Under the pieces are notes generated by a model, which worked only from the letters and a program-made list of their open reading frames with translations, was not told the origin of the DNA and made no database searches. This document shows positions 8,315 to 15,203 of a stretch of 41,115 bases of DNA, one piece after another. Source of the stretch: Hyphomicrobiales bacterium. GTDB lineage: Bacteria; Pseudomonadota; Alphaproteobacteria; Rhizobiales; Rhizobiaceae. The position numbers were made by a program, and so were the translations under genes. Where the stretch lies: contig JAFKJY010000083.1 of the NCBI GenBank assembly GCA_017305835.1, positions 1 to 41,115 of the forward strand, written 5' to 3'. How positions within the stretch are numbered: position 1 is the stretch's first letter; each line of letters starts with the position of its first letter.

Positions 8315-9195
8315 TGCGCCCTCCCCGAGGTCGGGTCGTTGATGCGGCGGATGGCGCCGCCGACGAGGCCGAAGGCGAGCGCGGCCACCGTGATGGCGAG
8401 GCCGGGGAACAGCGAGATCCACCACGCGGTGGTGATGAAGTCCTGCCCCTGCGCGATCATCGAGCCCCAGTCGGCGCTCGGCGGCGGCGCGCCGACGCCG
8501 AGGAAGGCCAGGCCCGAGATCATCACGATCGTGCCCGACAGCTCCATGCTGGCATGGACATAGATGGCGTCGAGCGAGTTCGGCAGCGCGTGACGCAGCA
8601 TCAGCCGCAGGCGCGACACGCCCATGATCTTGGCCGCCTCGACATAGGCGCTCGTCATCGTCTCGCGCAGGATGTTGCGGGTGATGCGGGCGGTGGCTGG
8701 CCACAGCGCCATCACCATGGCGATGATGATCGAGGTCAGCGACGGGCGAAGCACGGCGGTCAGGCCGAGCGCCAGCACCAGCGACGGGATCGACAGGAAG
8801 ATCTCGGTGCAGCGCATCAGCGCGTCGTCGAGCCAGCGCGGCGCGAGCGTCGCGACACTGGCGACGAAGACGCCGATGATCGTCGAGCCGACGACGACCG
8901 CCACGGCCGACAGGATCGTCAGCGGCGCGCCGGCGAGCAGCCGCGACAGCACGTCCCGGCCGGTGTCGTCGGTGCCGAGCCAGTAGGCGGCGCCCGGCGG
9001 CTCCAGCGAGGCGATCGGGTCGACCGCATAGGGATCGTGCGGCGCCAGCCACGGGCCGACGACCGCCAGCACGAGCAGGATGCCGACCATCACAAGCGCG
9101 AGCCGATCGACGACCGGGCCGCCGCGGCCGAACAGCCGGCGCGAGAGCACGCCGACGAAGGAGACGCGGTCGAAGGGGGCGTTGTCGATCGTCAT
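8311..9195 (-). CDS. Peptide/opine ABC transporter permease, DppC type
   Basis: An inner-membrane permease of 294 residues with an N-terminal OppC-like segment (first membrane helix about 30-50) and a binding-protein-dependent transport domain. The LGTDDTGRDVLSRLL motif, characteristic of DppC/OppC/NikC permeases, lies just after the first helix. Several hydrophobic segments follow, with the EAA-type loop in EAAKIMGVSR. It overlaps the DppB-like gene by 4 bp upstream and the ATPase gene by 4 bp downstream, consistent with stoichiometric production of the complex. Confidence 0.93.
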   Translation of the reverse strand: MTIDNAPFDRVSFVGVLSRRLFGRGGPVVDRLALVMVGILLVLAVVGPWLAPHDPYAVDPIASLEPPGAAYWLGTDDTGRDVLSRLLAGAPLTILSAVAVVVGSTIIGVFVASVATLAPRWLDDALMRCTEIFLSIPSLVLALGLTAVLRPSLTSIIIAMVMALWPATARITRNILRETMTSAYVEAAKIMGVSRLRLMLRHALPNSLDAIYVHASMELSGTIVMISGLAFLGVGAPPPSADWGSMIAQGQDFITTAWWISLFPGLAITVAALAFGLVGGAIRRINDPTSGRAQ

Positions 9196-10211
9196 GCGCG
9201 GGCCAGTTGCGCGGTGCGGACGCGCGGGTCGAGCAGCATGTGCAGCAGATCGACCACGAGCGAGGTGAAGACGAAGACGAAGCCGATCACCAGCACCGAG
9301 CCGAGCACGGCGAAGGTGTCGTGGTTGACGATCGACTTGTACATGAGGCTGCCGATGCCCTGCAGCGCGAACACGGTCTCGACCAGAACGGCGGCGCTGA
9401 TCATCCAGCCGAACTGCAGGCCGAAGATGGTGAGCGTCGAGCCGAAGGCCGAGCGGAAGCCGTGGCGCATCACCACGCGGCCGGGCGGCACGCCCTTCGA
9501 CACGGCGAAGGTGATGTAGTCGGAGCGCATGGCGGTGAGCATGTTGGAGCGCACGTTGCGCGCCAGGGTGGAGATGAAGGGGGCGCTCAGCGCCAGCGCC
9601 GGCAGGAACAGGTGGCTGACCGAATCCCGCAGATTGGCGAAGGAGCCGAACAGCAGGGAATCGAGGATGGTGAAGCCGGTGACGTCGGGCGGAGCGCCGC
9701 CGATGCTGTTCTCGCCGGTGATCGGGAACCAGCCGAGGATGGAGCCAAAGACCCAGCGCAGCACGATGGCCAGCCAGAAAACCGGAATGCCGCCCTTCAG
9801 CACGAGCAGGATGCGGATGGCGGCGTCGGCGCCACGCCCTTCCCTCAGCGCCGCCCAGATGCCGAGCGGCAGCGCCACGACGACGGTGATGAACATGCCC
9901 ATGAGGACGAGCTGGACGGTGCTCGGCAGCACCTCGGCCACCTCCTCGACGATCGGCCGGTGGGTGTAGGCCGAGACGCCGAAATCGCCGGTGACCGCGC
10001 CGAGCAGGTAGTCGGCGTACTGGACGACGAGCGGCCGGTCGAGGCCGAGCGTGACGCGCATCTGCTCGACCTGCTCCGGCGTCGCCAGGCGCCCGGCCGC
10101 CACCGCGGCGATGTCGCCGGGGATCAGCCGCGACATCAGGAAGACGAGCGTCGCCACGCCCCAGAGGGCGAACGCCGCGAGCGCCAGCCTGCGGAGCACA
10201 TAGTGGGCCAT
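9192..10211 (-). CDS. Peptide/opine ABC transporter permease, DppB type
   Basis: A 339-residue inner-membrane permease of the DppB/OppB/NikB family. It starts with the usual short cytoplasmic lead and first helix (LRRLALAAFALWGVATLVFL), followed by the RLIPGD motif and the LGLDRPLVVQYADYL periplasmic segment that mark this subfamily. About six membrane segments are visible. The ATG at 10211 follows GGAGG at suitable spacing. It pairs with the DppC-like permease to form the channel and lies 52 bp downstream of the binding-protein gene, with a hairpin in that gap. Confidence 0.93.
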   Translation of the reverse strand: MAHYVLRRLALAAFALWGVATLVFLMSRLIPGDIAAVAAGRLATPEQVEQMRVTLGLDRPLVVQYADYLLGAVTGDFGVSAYTHRPIVEEVAEVLPSTVQLVLMGMFITVVVALPLGIWAALREGRGADAAIRILLVLKGGIPVFWLAIVLRWVFGSILGWFPITGENSIGGAPPDVTGFTILDSLLFGSFANLRDSVSHLFLPALALSAPFISTLARNVRSNMLTAMRSDYITFAVSKGVPPGRVVMRHGFRSAFGSTLTIFGLQFGWMISAAVLVETVFALQGIGSLMYKSIVNHDTFAVLGSVLVIGFVFVFTSLVVDLLHMLLDPRVRTAQLARA

Positions 10212-10230
10212 CCCGTCCTCCGGCGAGTTG

Positions 10231-10253
10231 GGGGCGGAGCCTGGCCCCGCCCC
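10231..10253 (-). promoter_or_regulatory. Intercistronic hairpin between binding-protein and permease genes
   Basis: GGGGCGG (10231-10237) pairs with CCGCCCC (10247-10253) around a 9-nt loop. It lies just after the solute-binding-protein stop, in the only sizeable gap of the transporter genes. Such hairpins in other ABC operons partly terminate transcription or protect the 3' end, giving excess binding protein over permease. There is no T-run, so full termination is unlikely. Confidence 0.5.
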
Positions 10254-10263
10254 TTCGCTTGGT

Positions 10264-11826
10264 TTACTTCGCGAGCGTCAGCAGCGACAGGTCGAAGGTC
10301 GGCGCGACGGGCGAATAGGGGATCGCCGCGATGCGCTTGTCGTAGACCTGCACCACCGCCGGATAGGCGATGACGATCGCCGGCCGGTCCTTGATGATCT
10401 GCTCCTGCGCCTGCTCGTAGTCCTTGCAGGCCTTGTCGGGGTCGGTCTGCGACAGGCCGTCGGCCAGCAGCTTGTCGACTTCCGCGTTCGCGTAGCGGGC
10501 GAAGTTGGAGACGCCGACGCGGTCGCCGCCCCAGGTCCGGGCCAGCATGGGTCCGATCGACGGATAGGGCGCCAGATCCCACAGGATCGCGACGTCCGGC
10601 GTCGTGTCGGCCGACTTGATGAGGCCGAGATACTGCGAGAACGTCACCGGCGTCACCTCGACGTTGAAGCCGATCTGGCGCAGGTTGGCCTCGAGCAGCG
10701 TGCCCGCCACCCGCTGCTCGGGGATCACCGGCTGGTAAGCGATGCGCAGCGTGGCGCCCGCCGCGCCGGCCTCGGTGACCAGCTTCTTGGCGCGCTCCAG
10801 GTCGGGCGCGTAGGGCTCGATGGTGACGCGGCACGCCATGGCCGCCGGCACCAGCGAGGTGGCGATCTGGCCGTAGCCGCCGAGCGCGGCCTTCATGTGA
10901 CCCTTCTGGTCGTAGGCGAGCTGGATGGCCTCGCGCACGCGCGGATCGCTGGTGACCTTGCCTTGCATGTTCATCGCGCCGATGGTGACGCGGGTCGAGG
11001 GCAGGCTCTGGACGGTGAAGTTGGCGTCGCTCTCGAAGGCCTGCAGGTCGATCGCCGGCACGCCGACGCCGAGGTCTATGCCGCCGGCCCTGAGCTCGTC
11101 GCGGATGGCGCTCGCCTCGGTGATGATGCGGATGGTGAGCTCGGTCGGGCGCGCCTCGGCCTTCGACCAGTGCTTGTCGAAGCGGGCGAACTGCACCTGC
11201 TGGTTGGCGTTGTAGCCCTTGAGCGTGTAGGCGCCGGAGCCGGCCTCGTTGGTGCTCAGCCAGCGCTGGCCGTGGTCGCTGCCTTCCTGCTGCGCCACGA
11301 CCTGCGAATCGACGACGTAGATCGTGCTCAGCGCGCCGAGGAAGTTCAGGTTCGGCCGCTTGAGGCGAATGGTGATCTGGTCGCCGGAGACGTCCGAGCC
11401 GTCATAGTCGGCGATCAGGCCGCCCGAGCCGGCGCCGATGGCCGCCAGCCGGTCGAGCGAATAGGCGACGTCCTTGGCCGTCAGCTTGTTGCCCGAATGG
11501 AAGACGGCGTCGCCGCGGATGGTGAGGGTGAGCGACTTGGCGTCGGCGGCATATTTCCATTCCGTCGCCAGCGCCGGCTCCAGCTTGCCCTCGGGGCTGA
11601 AGCGCACGAGGCGGTCGTAGAGCGCGGCGATGTAGAAGTCGTTGTTGGCGTTCGAGGCGTGCGCGGGGTCGATGGTCTCCGGCACGATGCGCGCGCCGAT
11701 GACGACCGCGGTGTTGCCGTCCGACGCGGCGAAGGCGCTCGTGCCGGACAGCCCGTAGGAGGCGAAGGCCATGGTCGCCGCGATGATCGCCGCGACGCTG
11801 GTCCGCTTGAGTAGGGTTTTCATCAT
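10264..11826 (-). CDS. ABC transporter substrate-binding protein, family 5
   Basis: A 520-residue periplasmic binding protein of the SBP_bac_5 (DppA/OppA/NikA) family. The N terminus is a Sec signal peptide, with KTLLKR, a hydrophobic core and probable cleavage after AFA at about residue 33. The family segments are visible: PETIDPAHASN, then YDRLVRFSPEGKLEPALATEW and the FHSGNKLTAKDVAYSLDR region. It would capture the substrate for the permease pair. Two ATG codons stand in tandem (11826, 11823) behind an AGAGGA site. It is the first gene of the transporter set. A 22-codon frame with a strong ribosome-binding site precedes it. Ligand identity is not predictable. Confidence 0.93.
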   Translation of the reverse strand: MMKTLLKRTSVAAIIAATMAFASYGLSGTSAFAASDGNTAVVIGARIVPETIDPAHASNANNDFYIAALYDRLVRFSPEGKLEPALATEWKYAADAKSLTLTIRGDAVFHSGNKLTAKDVAYSLDRLAAIGAGSGGLIADYDGSDVSGDQITIRLKRPNLNFLGALSTIYVVDSQVVAQQEGSDHGQRWLSTNEAGSGAYTLKGYNANQQVQFARFDKHWSKAEARPTELTIRIITEASAIRDELRAGGIDLGVGVPAIDLQAFESDANFTVQSLPSTRVTIGAMNMQGKVTSDPRVREAIQLAYDQKGHMKAALGGYGQIATSLVPAAMACRVTIEPYAPDLERAKKLVTEAGAAGATLRIAYQPVIPEQRVAGTLLEANLRQIGFNVEVTPVTFSQYLGLIKSADTTPDVAILWDLAPYPSIGPMLARTWGGDRVGVSNFARYANAEVDKLLADGLSQTDPDKACKDYEQAQEQIIKDRPAIVIAYPAVVQVYDKRIAAIPYSPVAPTFDLSLLTLAK

Positions 11827-11886
11827 GACTGCATCCTCTGGATTGGCGGATACGTGAAAGCTCGAAAGGATCGCCGGCGGCGCCGG

Positions 11887-11955
11887 TCAGTGCGGGGCGG
11901 CGGCCGGGCGCGCCGCCGCAGCGGGCCCCGGGGCCGATCCGGTATGCAATCTCAT
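11887..11955 (-). CDS. Possible 22-codon leader peptide
   Basis: A short frame starts with ATG at 11955, preceded by AGGGAG seven bases upstream, a better ribosome-binding site than most genes here. The peptide begins MRLHTGS and continues as an Ala/Pro-rich tail to a TGA at 11887. The tail overlaps GC-rich inverted repeats, including the 12-bp palindrome at 11924-11935, so ribosome movement could change RNA folding ahead of the binding-protein gene. It may also be chance. No family is recognised. Confidence 0.35.
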   Translation of the reverse strand: MRLHTGSAPGPAAAARPAAAPH

Positions 11956-12031
11956 CTCAGTTCTCCCTCTTTTATTGTGGTTCGTGAATGGACGCGGCCG
12001 CCGCATCGCATCGCCCTCCCCGCGGGTCGCC

Positions 12032-12712
12032 TCACCTCGCGGTTGCGGCGCTCGCGGGCCTCGTTTCCTTTTCCCATTGCTCGACCGTCATGGTCGGCAG
12101 CTCGAAATAGTCGCGCGTCGTCGCGTAGCCGTGGCCGCCCATGCGCCCGATGGCGTCGAGCCCGACATGGTCGACATGCAGCCTCTCGTTGACGATGCCG
12201 CGATGCAGGTGCGCGTAGACGACCTCGCCCAGGATGATCTCGCGCGAATTGCCGATCGACAGCGTGACGTGATGGCGGCACTCGAAGGCGGCGGGCGATT
12301 CGGCGATCGCCGGCGACGGCACCTTGACGCCGGGCCGGGTCCGCAGCCCGGCATGGGCGAGCTCGTCGACGCCGGCGTCGAACGGCACGGCCGTGACGTT
12401 CATGGCGTCCATCAGCGCGCCGGACACGATGTTGACGGTGAAGGCCTGCGTGTCGCGGATGTTGCGGCCGGTATCCTTGGAGAAGCCGCTCGGCCGGTAT
12501 TCGACGCCCAGCGCCAGGATCGCGGGCTCCGCCGACAGGCAGTTGAAGAAGCTGAACGGCGCGGCGTTGACGCGGCCGGCCTTGTCGACCGTGGTCACCC
12601 AGGCGATCGGGCGCGGCACCACGGCGCCGATCAGCAGCTTGTATTTCTCGCGCTCCCCCAGCCGGCTGAAGTCGAAGTCCACCGCGTCGAAGGGATCGCC
12701 CCCGGAATTCAT
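12032..12712 (-). CDS. Flavin reductase-like FMN-binding split-barrel protein
   Basis: This 226-residue protein has the flavin_reductase-like split-barrel fold: PRPIAWVTTVDKAGRVNAAPFSFFNCLS and the later NIVSGALMDAMN segment are typical of the DIM6/NTAB group. Such proteins reduce FMN or FAD with NAD(P)H for a partner oxygenase, or act as flavoenzymes themselves. The ATG at 12712 is chosen because the fold begins at about residue 20 and the in-frame sequence further upstream runs through the divergent regulator region. It lies 205 bp upstream of the binding-protein gene on the same strand and diverges from the GntR-family gene. No partner monooxygenase is seen, so its link to the BBE oxidase pathway is inferred. 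Confidence 0.85.
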   Translation of the reverse strand: MNSGGDPFDAVDFDFSRLGEREKYKLLIGAVVPRPIAWVTTVDKAGRVNAAPFSFFNCLSAEPAILALGVEYRPSGFSKDTGRNIRDTQAFTVNIVSGALMDAMNVTAVPFDAGVDELAHAGLRTRPGVKVPSPAIAESPAAFECRHHVTLSIGNSREIILGEVVYAHLHRGIVNERLHVDHVGLDAIGRMGGHGYATTRDYFELPTMTVEQWEKETRPASAATAR

Positions 12713-12899
12713 GCCGCAACCCTTTCGGATGCATCGCGCCACGCCCGGGTGGCCGCGGCGCGCAGCCGTACATGGCCACGCGCCCCGCGCGTCCCGGCCA
12801 AAGCCGGGGGCGATGCGAAAATCTGCCTGTCGTCGAATGCGAGCATGCGTGCCATTCCCCTTATGTGCGGCATTTCTGCATGCGATATTGATTACGACA

Positions 12900-12918
12900 G
12901 CATACAATTTGTGTATGC
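12900..12918. promoter_or_regulatory. Palindromic operator candidate 1 (GCATACA-N5-TGTATGC)
   Basis: A perfect 7-bp inverted repeat with a 5-bp spacer, in the AT-rich part of the divergent region. Its position between the two promoters suits a site for the adjacent GntR-family regulator. The assignment is inferred from position and symmetry. Confidence 0.5.
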
Positions 12919-13006
12919 GCAAGCCGGATTTCGCGCTATCGATAGGCCATGCGGAGCGGCGCGGGGTTGCAATCGAATGCGTATCGCGGCTAGGTTCGCG
13001 GGCCCG

Positions 13007-13018
13007 ATTGTAGACAAT
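13007..13018. promoter_or_regulatory. Palindromic operator candidate 2 (ATTGTAGACAAT)
   Basis: A 5-bp inverted repeat with a 2-bp centre, 36 bp before the regulator ATG. It resembles the TTGTATACAA-type sites bound by several GntR/FCD regulators. Its place just upstream of the regulator gene suggests autoregulation. Confidence 0.5.
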
Positions 13019-13054
13019 AGGCGGGCCGGTTTTGCATGCCATCCGAGGCGCCAC

Positions 13055-13762
13055 ATGCGCGGAATTTCGGCCAAGTCGGGAATGAGGGCGCAGGCGGTGC
13101 ACCGGGCGCTGAAACGCGCGATCCTCGACCAGGCGCTGGCGCCCGGCTCGAAGCTGCCGGAGGATTCGATCGGCGAGCGGCTGGGCGTCAGCCGCACCCT
13201 CGTGCGCGAGGCGCTGGTGCGCCTCAGCGAGGAAGGGCTGGTCGAGATGCGGCCCAACAAGGGCGCGGTCGTCGCCCGGCCGAGCCTCGAGGAGGGCCGC
13301 GACCTGTTCACCACGCGGCTGGCGCTGGAGCGGCTGGTTGTCGAGACGCTGGCCGGCCAGCTCGGCGCGCAGCAGGAGCAGCAGCTCCTCGACCATATCG
13401 GCGCCGAGGAGGCCGCGCGCGGGCACGATCAGGCCACCTCCATCCGCCTCGCCGGCGAATTCCACACGCTGCTCGCCTCGATGACCGGCAACGCGACGCT
13501 GATCCGCTACGTCAACGAGCTGGTGGCACGCAGCTCGCTGATCCTCGCTTTATACGGGCGGCCCCATTCGTCGGAATGCGCGGTCTCCGAGCATCACGAG
13601 ATCCTGGCGGCGCTGAAGGCCGGCGAGAGCGCCAGGGCCGTCAAGCTGATGCACCATCACCTCGAATCGATCACCACCCGCGCGCTGCTGCCGAAGGAGC
13701 AGAACAGCGACATCCGCGACGTGCTGGCGAGCTATGCGGCGGCCGAGGGTCTAGCCGTCTGA
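13055..13762 (+). CDS. GntR-family regulator, FCD (FadR) subfamily
   Basis: A 235-residue repressor-type protein. Residues about 10-75 form the winged helix-turn-helix (LPEDSIGERLGVSRTLVREAL is the recognition region). Residues about 85-215 form the all-helical FCD ligand domain. Its metal-binding histidines are visible in EFHTLLASM, SEHHEIL and KLMHHHLES. Such regulators bind organic acids or sugar acids and release DNA. The ATG at 13055 places the wHTH near the N terminus as usual; a long in-frame extension upstream crosses the promoter region and is not credible. It diverges from the flavin reductase and transporter genes and very probably controls them. Confidence 0.93.
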   Translation: MRGISAKSGMRAQAVHRALKRAILDQALAPGSKLPEDSIGERLGVSRTLVREALVRLSEEGLVEMRPNKGAVVARPSLEEGRDLFTTRLALERLVVETLAGQLGAQQEQQLLDHIGAEEAARGHDQATSIRLAGEFHTLLASMTGNATLIRYVNELVARSSLILALYGRPHSSECAVSEHHEILAALKAGESARAVKLMHHHLESITTRALLPKEQNSDIRDVLASYAAAEGLAV

Positions 13763-13827
13763 GCCGCAGCGGCGGGTGGACGGCCGCCATTCTCCCGGAT
13801 CATGCAGAAGAGAACCGCCGGCAGCGG

Positions 13828-15030
13828 TCAGAAGCCGTCGCCCTGCCCCTGCAGGACGTTCAGCTTGCCGCCCTCGATGCGGTAGACCGTGTGACGGCGG
13901 TCGACGGAGCCGTCCTTGCGCAGGCGGAAGAGGCCGGCCGCGCCGCGGAAGCCGGTGTCGGCCGTCAGCGCCTGCAAGGTGATGGCGTCGGCGCCGCGGG
14001 CACGCACGAGGCCCGCGCCCAGCGCCACCGCGTCGTAGGCGAGCGCGGCCTCGACCGACAGCGGCCGACCGGCCGCGGCGGCATAGCGGCTGGAAATCTG
14101 CGCCAGGCTGTCCTGGTCCGGCAGGGCGACCAGCGCGCCGTCCAGCACGGAATCGGCATAGATCTCGCGCTGCCATGACGAATTGCCGACCAGCGTGGTG
14201 ATCGTGACGCCGAAGCCGCCCGAGATCAGCGCGCGGGCGACCTGGGCCGGCGCGGCGCCGTCGCCGAAGATGACCGCGGTCGTGGCCTTGGCAAAGGCGG
14301 GCTGCTGCGCCTTGAGCGCGGCCGGCATGGCCGCCGCCTCGAGCGGATAGGACACGGTGCCGAGCAGCTTGCCCTTGAGCCCGGCCACGCCGGCGGCAAG
14401 CCGCGCGCGGTCGGCGTCGGAAAAACCCTGCGGCAGCAGCAGCACGACCTGCGACTGGCCGGCCGAGACGGCGGCGCGGACGCCTTCGAGCGCGCTGTCG
14501 ACCGCGTCGCTGGCGAAGGCGAAGACGCCGCCCGGCCGGCCGCCGCTGCCGGTCAGCGCCAGAACCGGCGGGCGTCCCTTCGGCGCGATCGCCGCGACCT
14601 GCGCGAGGCTCGCCGTGTCGATCGGCCCGACGATCAGCCGCGCCCCGGCGGCGATCGCCTGCTCGGCCATGAAGCGGGTGTTGGCCGGGTCGCCGCCTGT
14701 CTCGTAGGCGGTCAGCCGGACCGTCCCGCCGCCGAGGTCGGCAATGGCGAGCTTGGCGGCCTCGAAATCGTCGCGCGCCCGTCCCGCGAGCGGCTCGGCG
14801 CCGTTGCGCGACAGCAGCATGGCGATCATCGTCGGCCCGGTGCCGACGGTTTCCTGCGCCGGCGCGGGAAGCTTGGGCTCGACCTTCAACACCTCCTCGG
14901 TGCTGGTCGCCTGGCAGGCGGCGAGCAGCACGGCGAAGCCGAGGGCCACGCAGGCGCGCGCGAGAAATGCCGGCGAGCGCCAAGGCAGCAGTGCCGGAAG
15001 CCGCGCCGCGATCGATCCAAATCCGCTCAT
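13828..15030 (-). CDS. Penicillin-binding protein activator-like lipoprotein
   Basis: A 400-residue lipoprotein with a type I periplasmic-binding fold (Peripla_BP_6/Leu-Ile-Val-binding type), the fold of LpoA-like penicillin-binding-protein activators. The N terminus has a hydrophobic stretch and lipobox LLAAC, with Cys39 as the lipidated residue. The motif TGPTMIAMLLSRNG begins the binding fold. Start at the ATG at 15030 gives a normal lipoprotein signal; a longer in-frame extension lacks one. It converges with the GntR-family gene (65-bp gap) and stands alone on its strand. It may help control peptidoglycan synthesis, or bind a small ligand; sequence alone does not decide. Confidence 0.85.
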   Translation of the reverse strand: MSGFGSIAARLPALLPWRSPAFLARACVALGFAVLLAACQATSTEEVLKVEPKLPAPAQETVGTGPTMIAMLLSRNGAEPLAGRARDDFEAAKLAIADLGGGTVRLTAYETGGDPANTRFMAEQAIAAGARLIVGPIDTASLAQVAAIAPKGRPPVLALTGSGGRPGGVFAFASDAVDSALEGVRAAVSAGQSQVVLLLPQGFSDADRARLAAGVAGLKGKLLGTVSYPLEAAAMPAALKAQQPAFAKATTAVIFGDGAAPAQVARALISGGFGVTITTLVGNSSWQREIYADSVLDGALVALPDQDSLAQISSRYAAAAGRPLSVEAALAYDAVALGAGLVRARGADAITLQALTADTGFRGAAGLFRLRKDGSVDRRHTVYRIEGGKLNVLQGQGDGF

Positions 15031-15174
15031 GCCGAGAAATGCCTCACCCACGGGTGTTGCTTTAGAGCGTTTCGGCCCGGGATGGAAGGCTTGGCCGCCA
15101 TGCTGCGCCGCGGCCGACAGGCAGACGGCCCCGCCCTTGCCTGAAGAGCGGAGCCGCCAAGCGCTCGAAGAAAG

Positions 15175-15198
15175 CGGCCCGCGCCGAAGCGCGGGCCG
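15175..15198 (-). terminator. Rho-independent terminator of the giant adhesin gene
   Basis: A perfect 10-bp GC stem (15175-15184 with 15189-15198) closes a loop that reads C(TTCG)G on the minus strand, the very stable UUCG tetraloop. It begins 5 bp past the adhesin stop codon and is followed by CTTTCTT. This would end the 16.9-kb transcript before the lipoprotein gene. Confidence 0.75.
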
Positions 15199-15203
15199 GA
15201 TCG

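Larger units (their letters stand above)
12713..13054. other. Divergent regulatory region
   Basis: No gene is seen in this 342-bp gap between the leftward flavin reductase gene and the rightward GntR-family gene. It becomes markedly AT-richer around 12880-12915. It holds two separate palindromes, listed individually, that look like operators of the adjacent regulator. Clear -35/-10 pairs could not be assigned with confidence. Confidence 0.6.

Noticed and set aside
11975..13054. A long N-terminal extension of the GntR-family protein
   Set aside because: The in-frame upstream sequence crosses the flavin reductase gene and the divergent promoter region; the wHTH normally starts near the N terminus, as it does from 13055.
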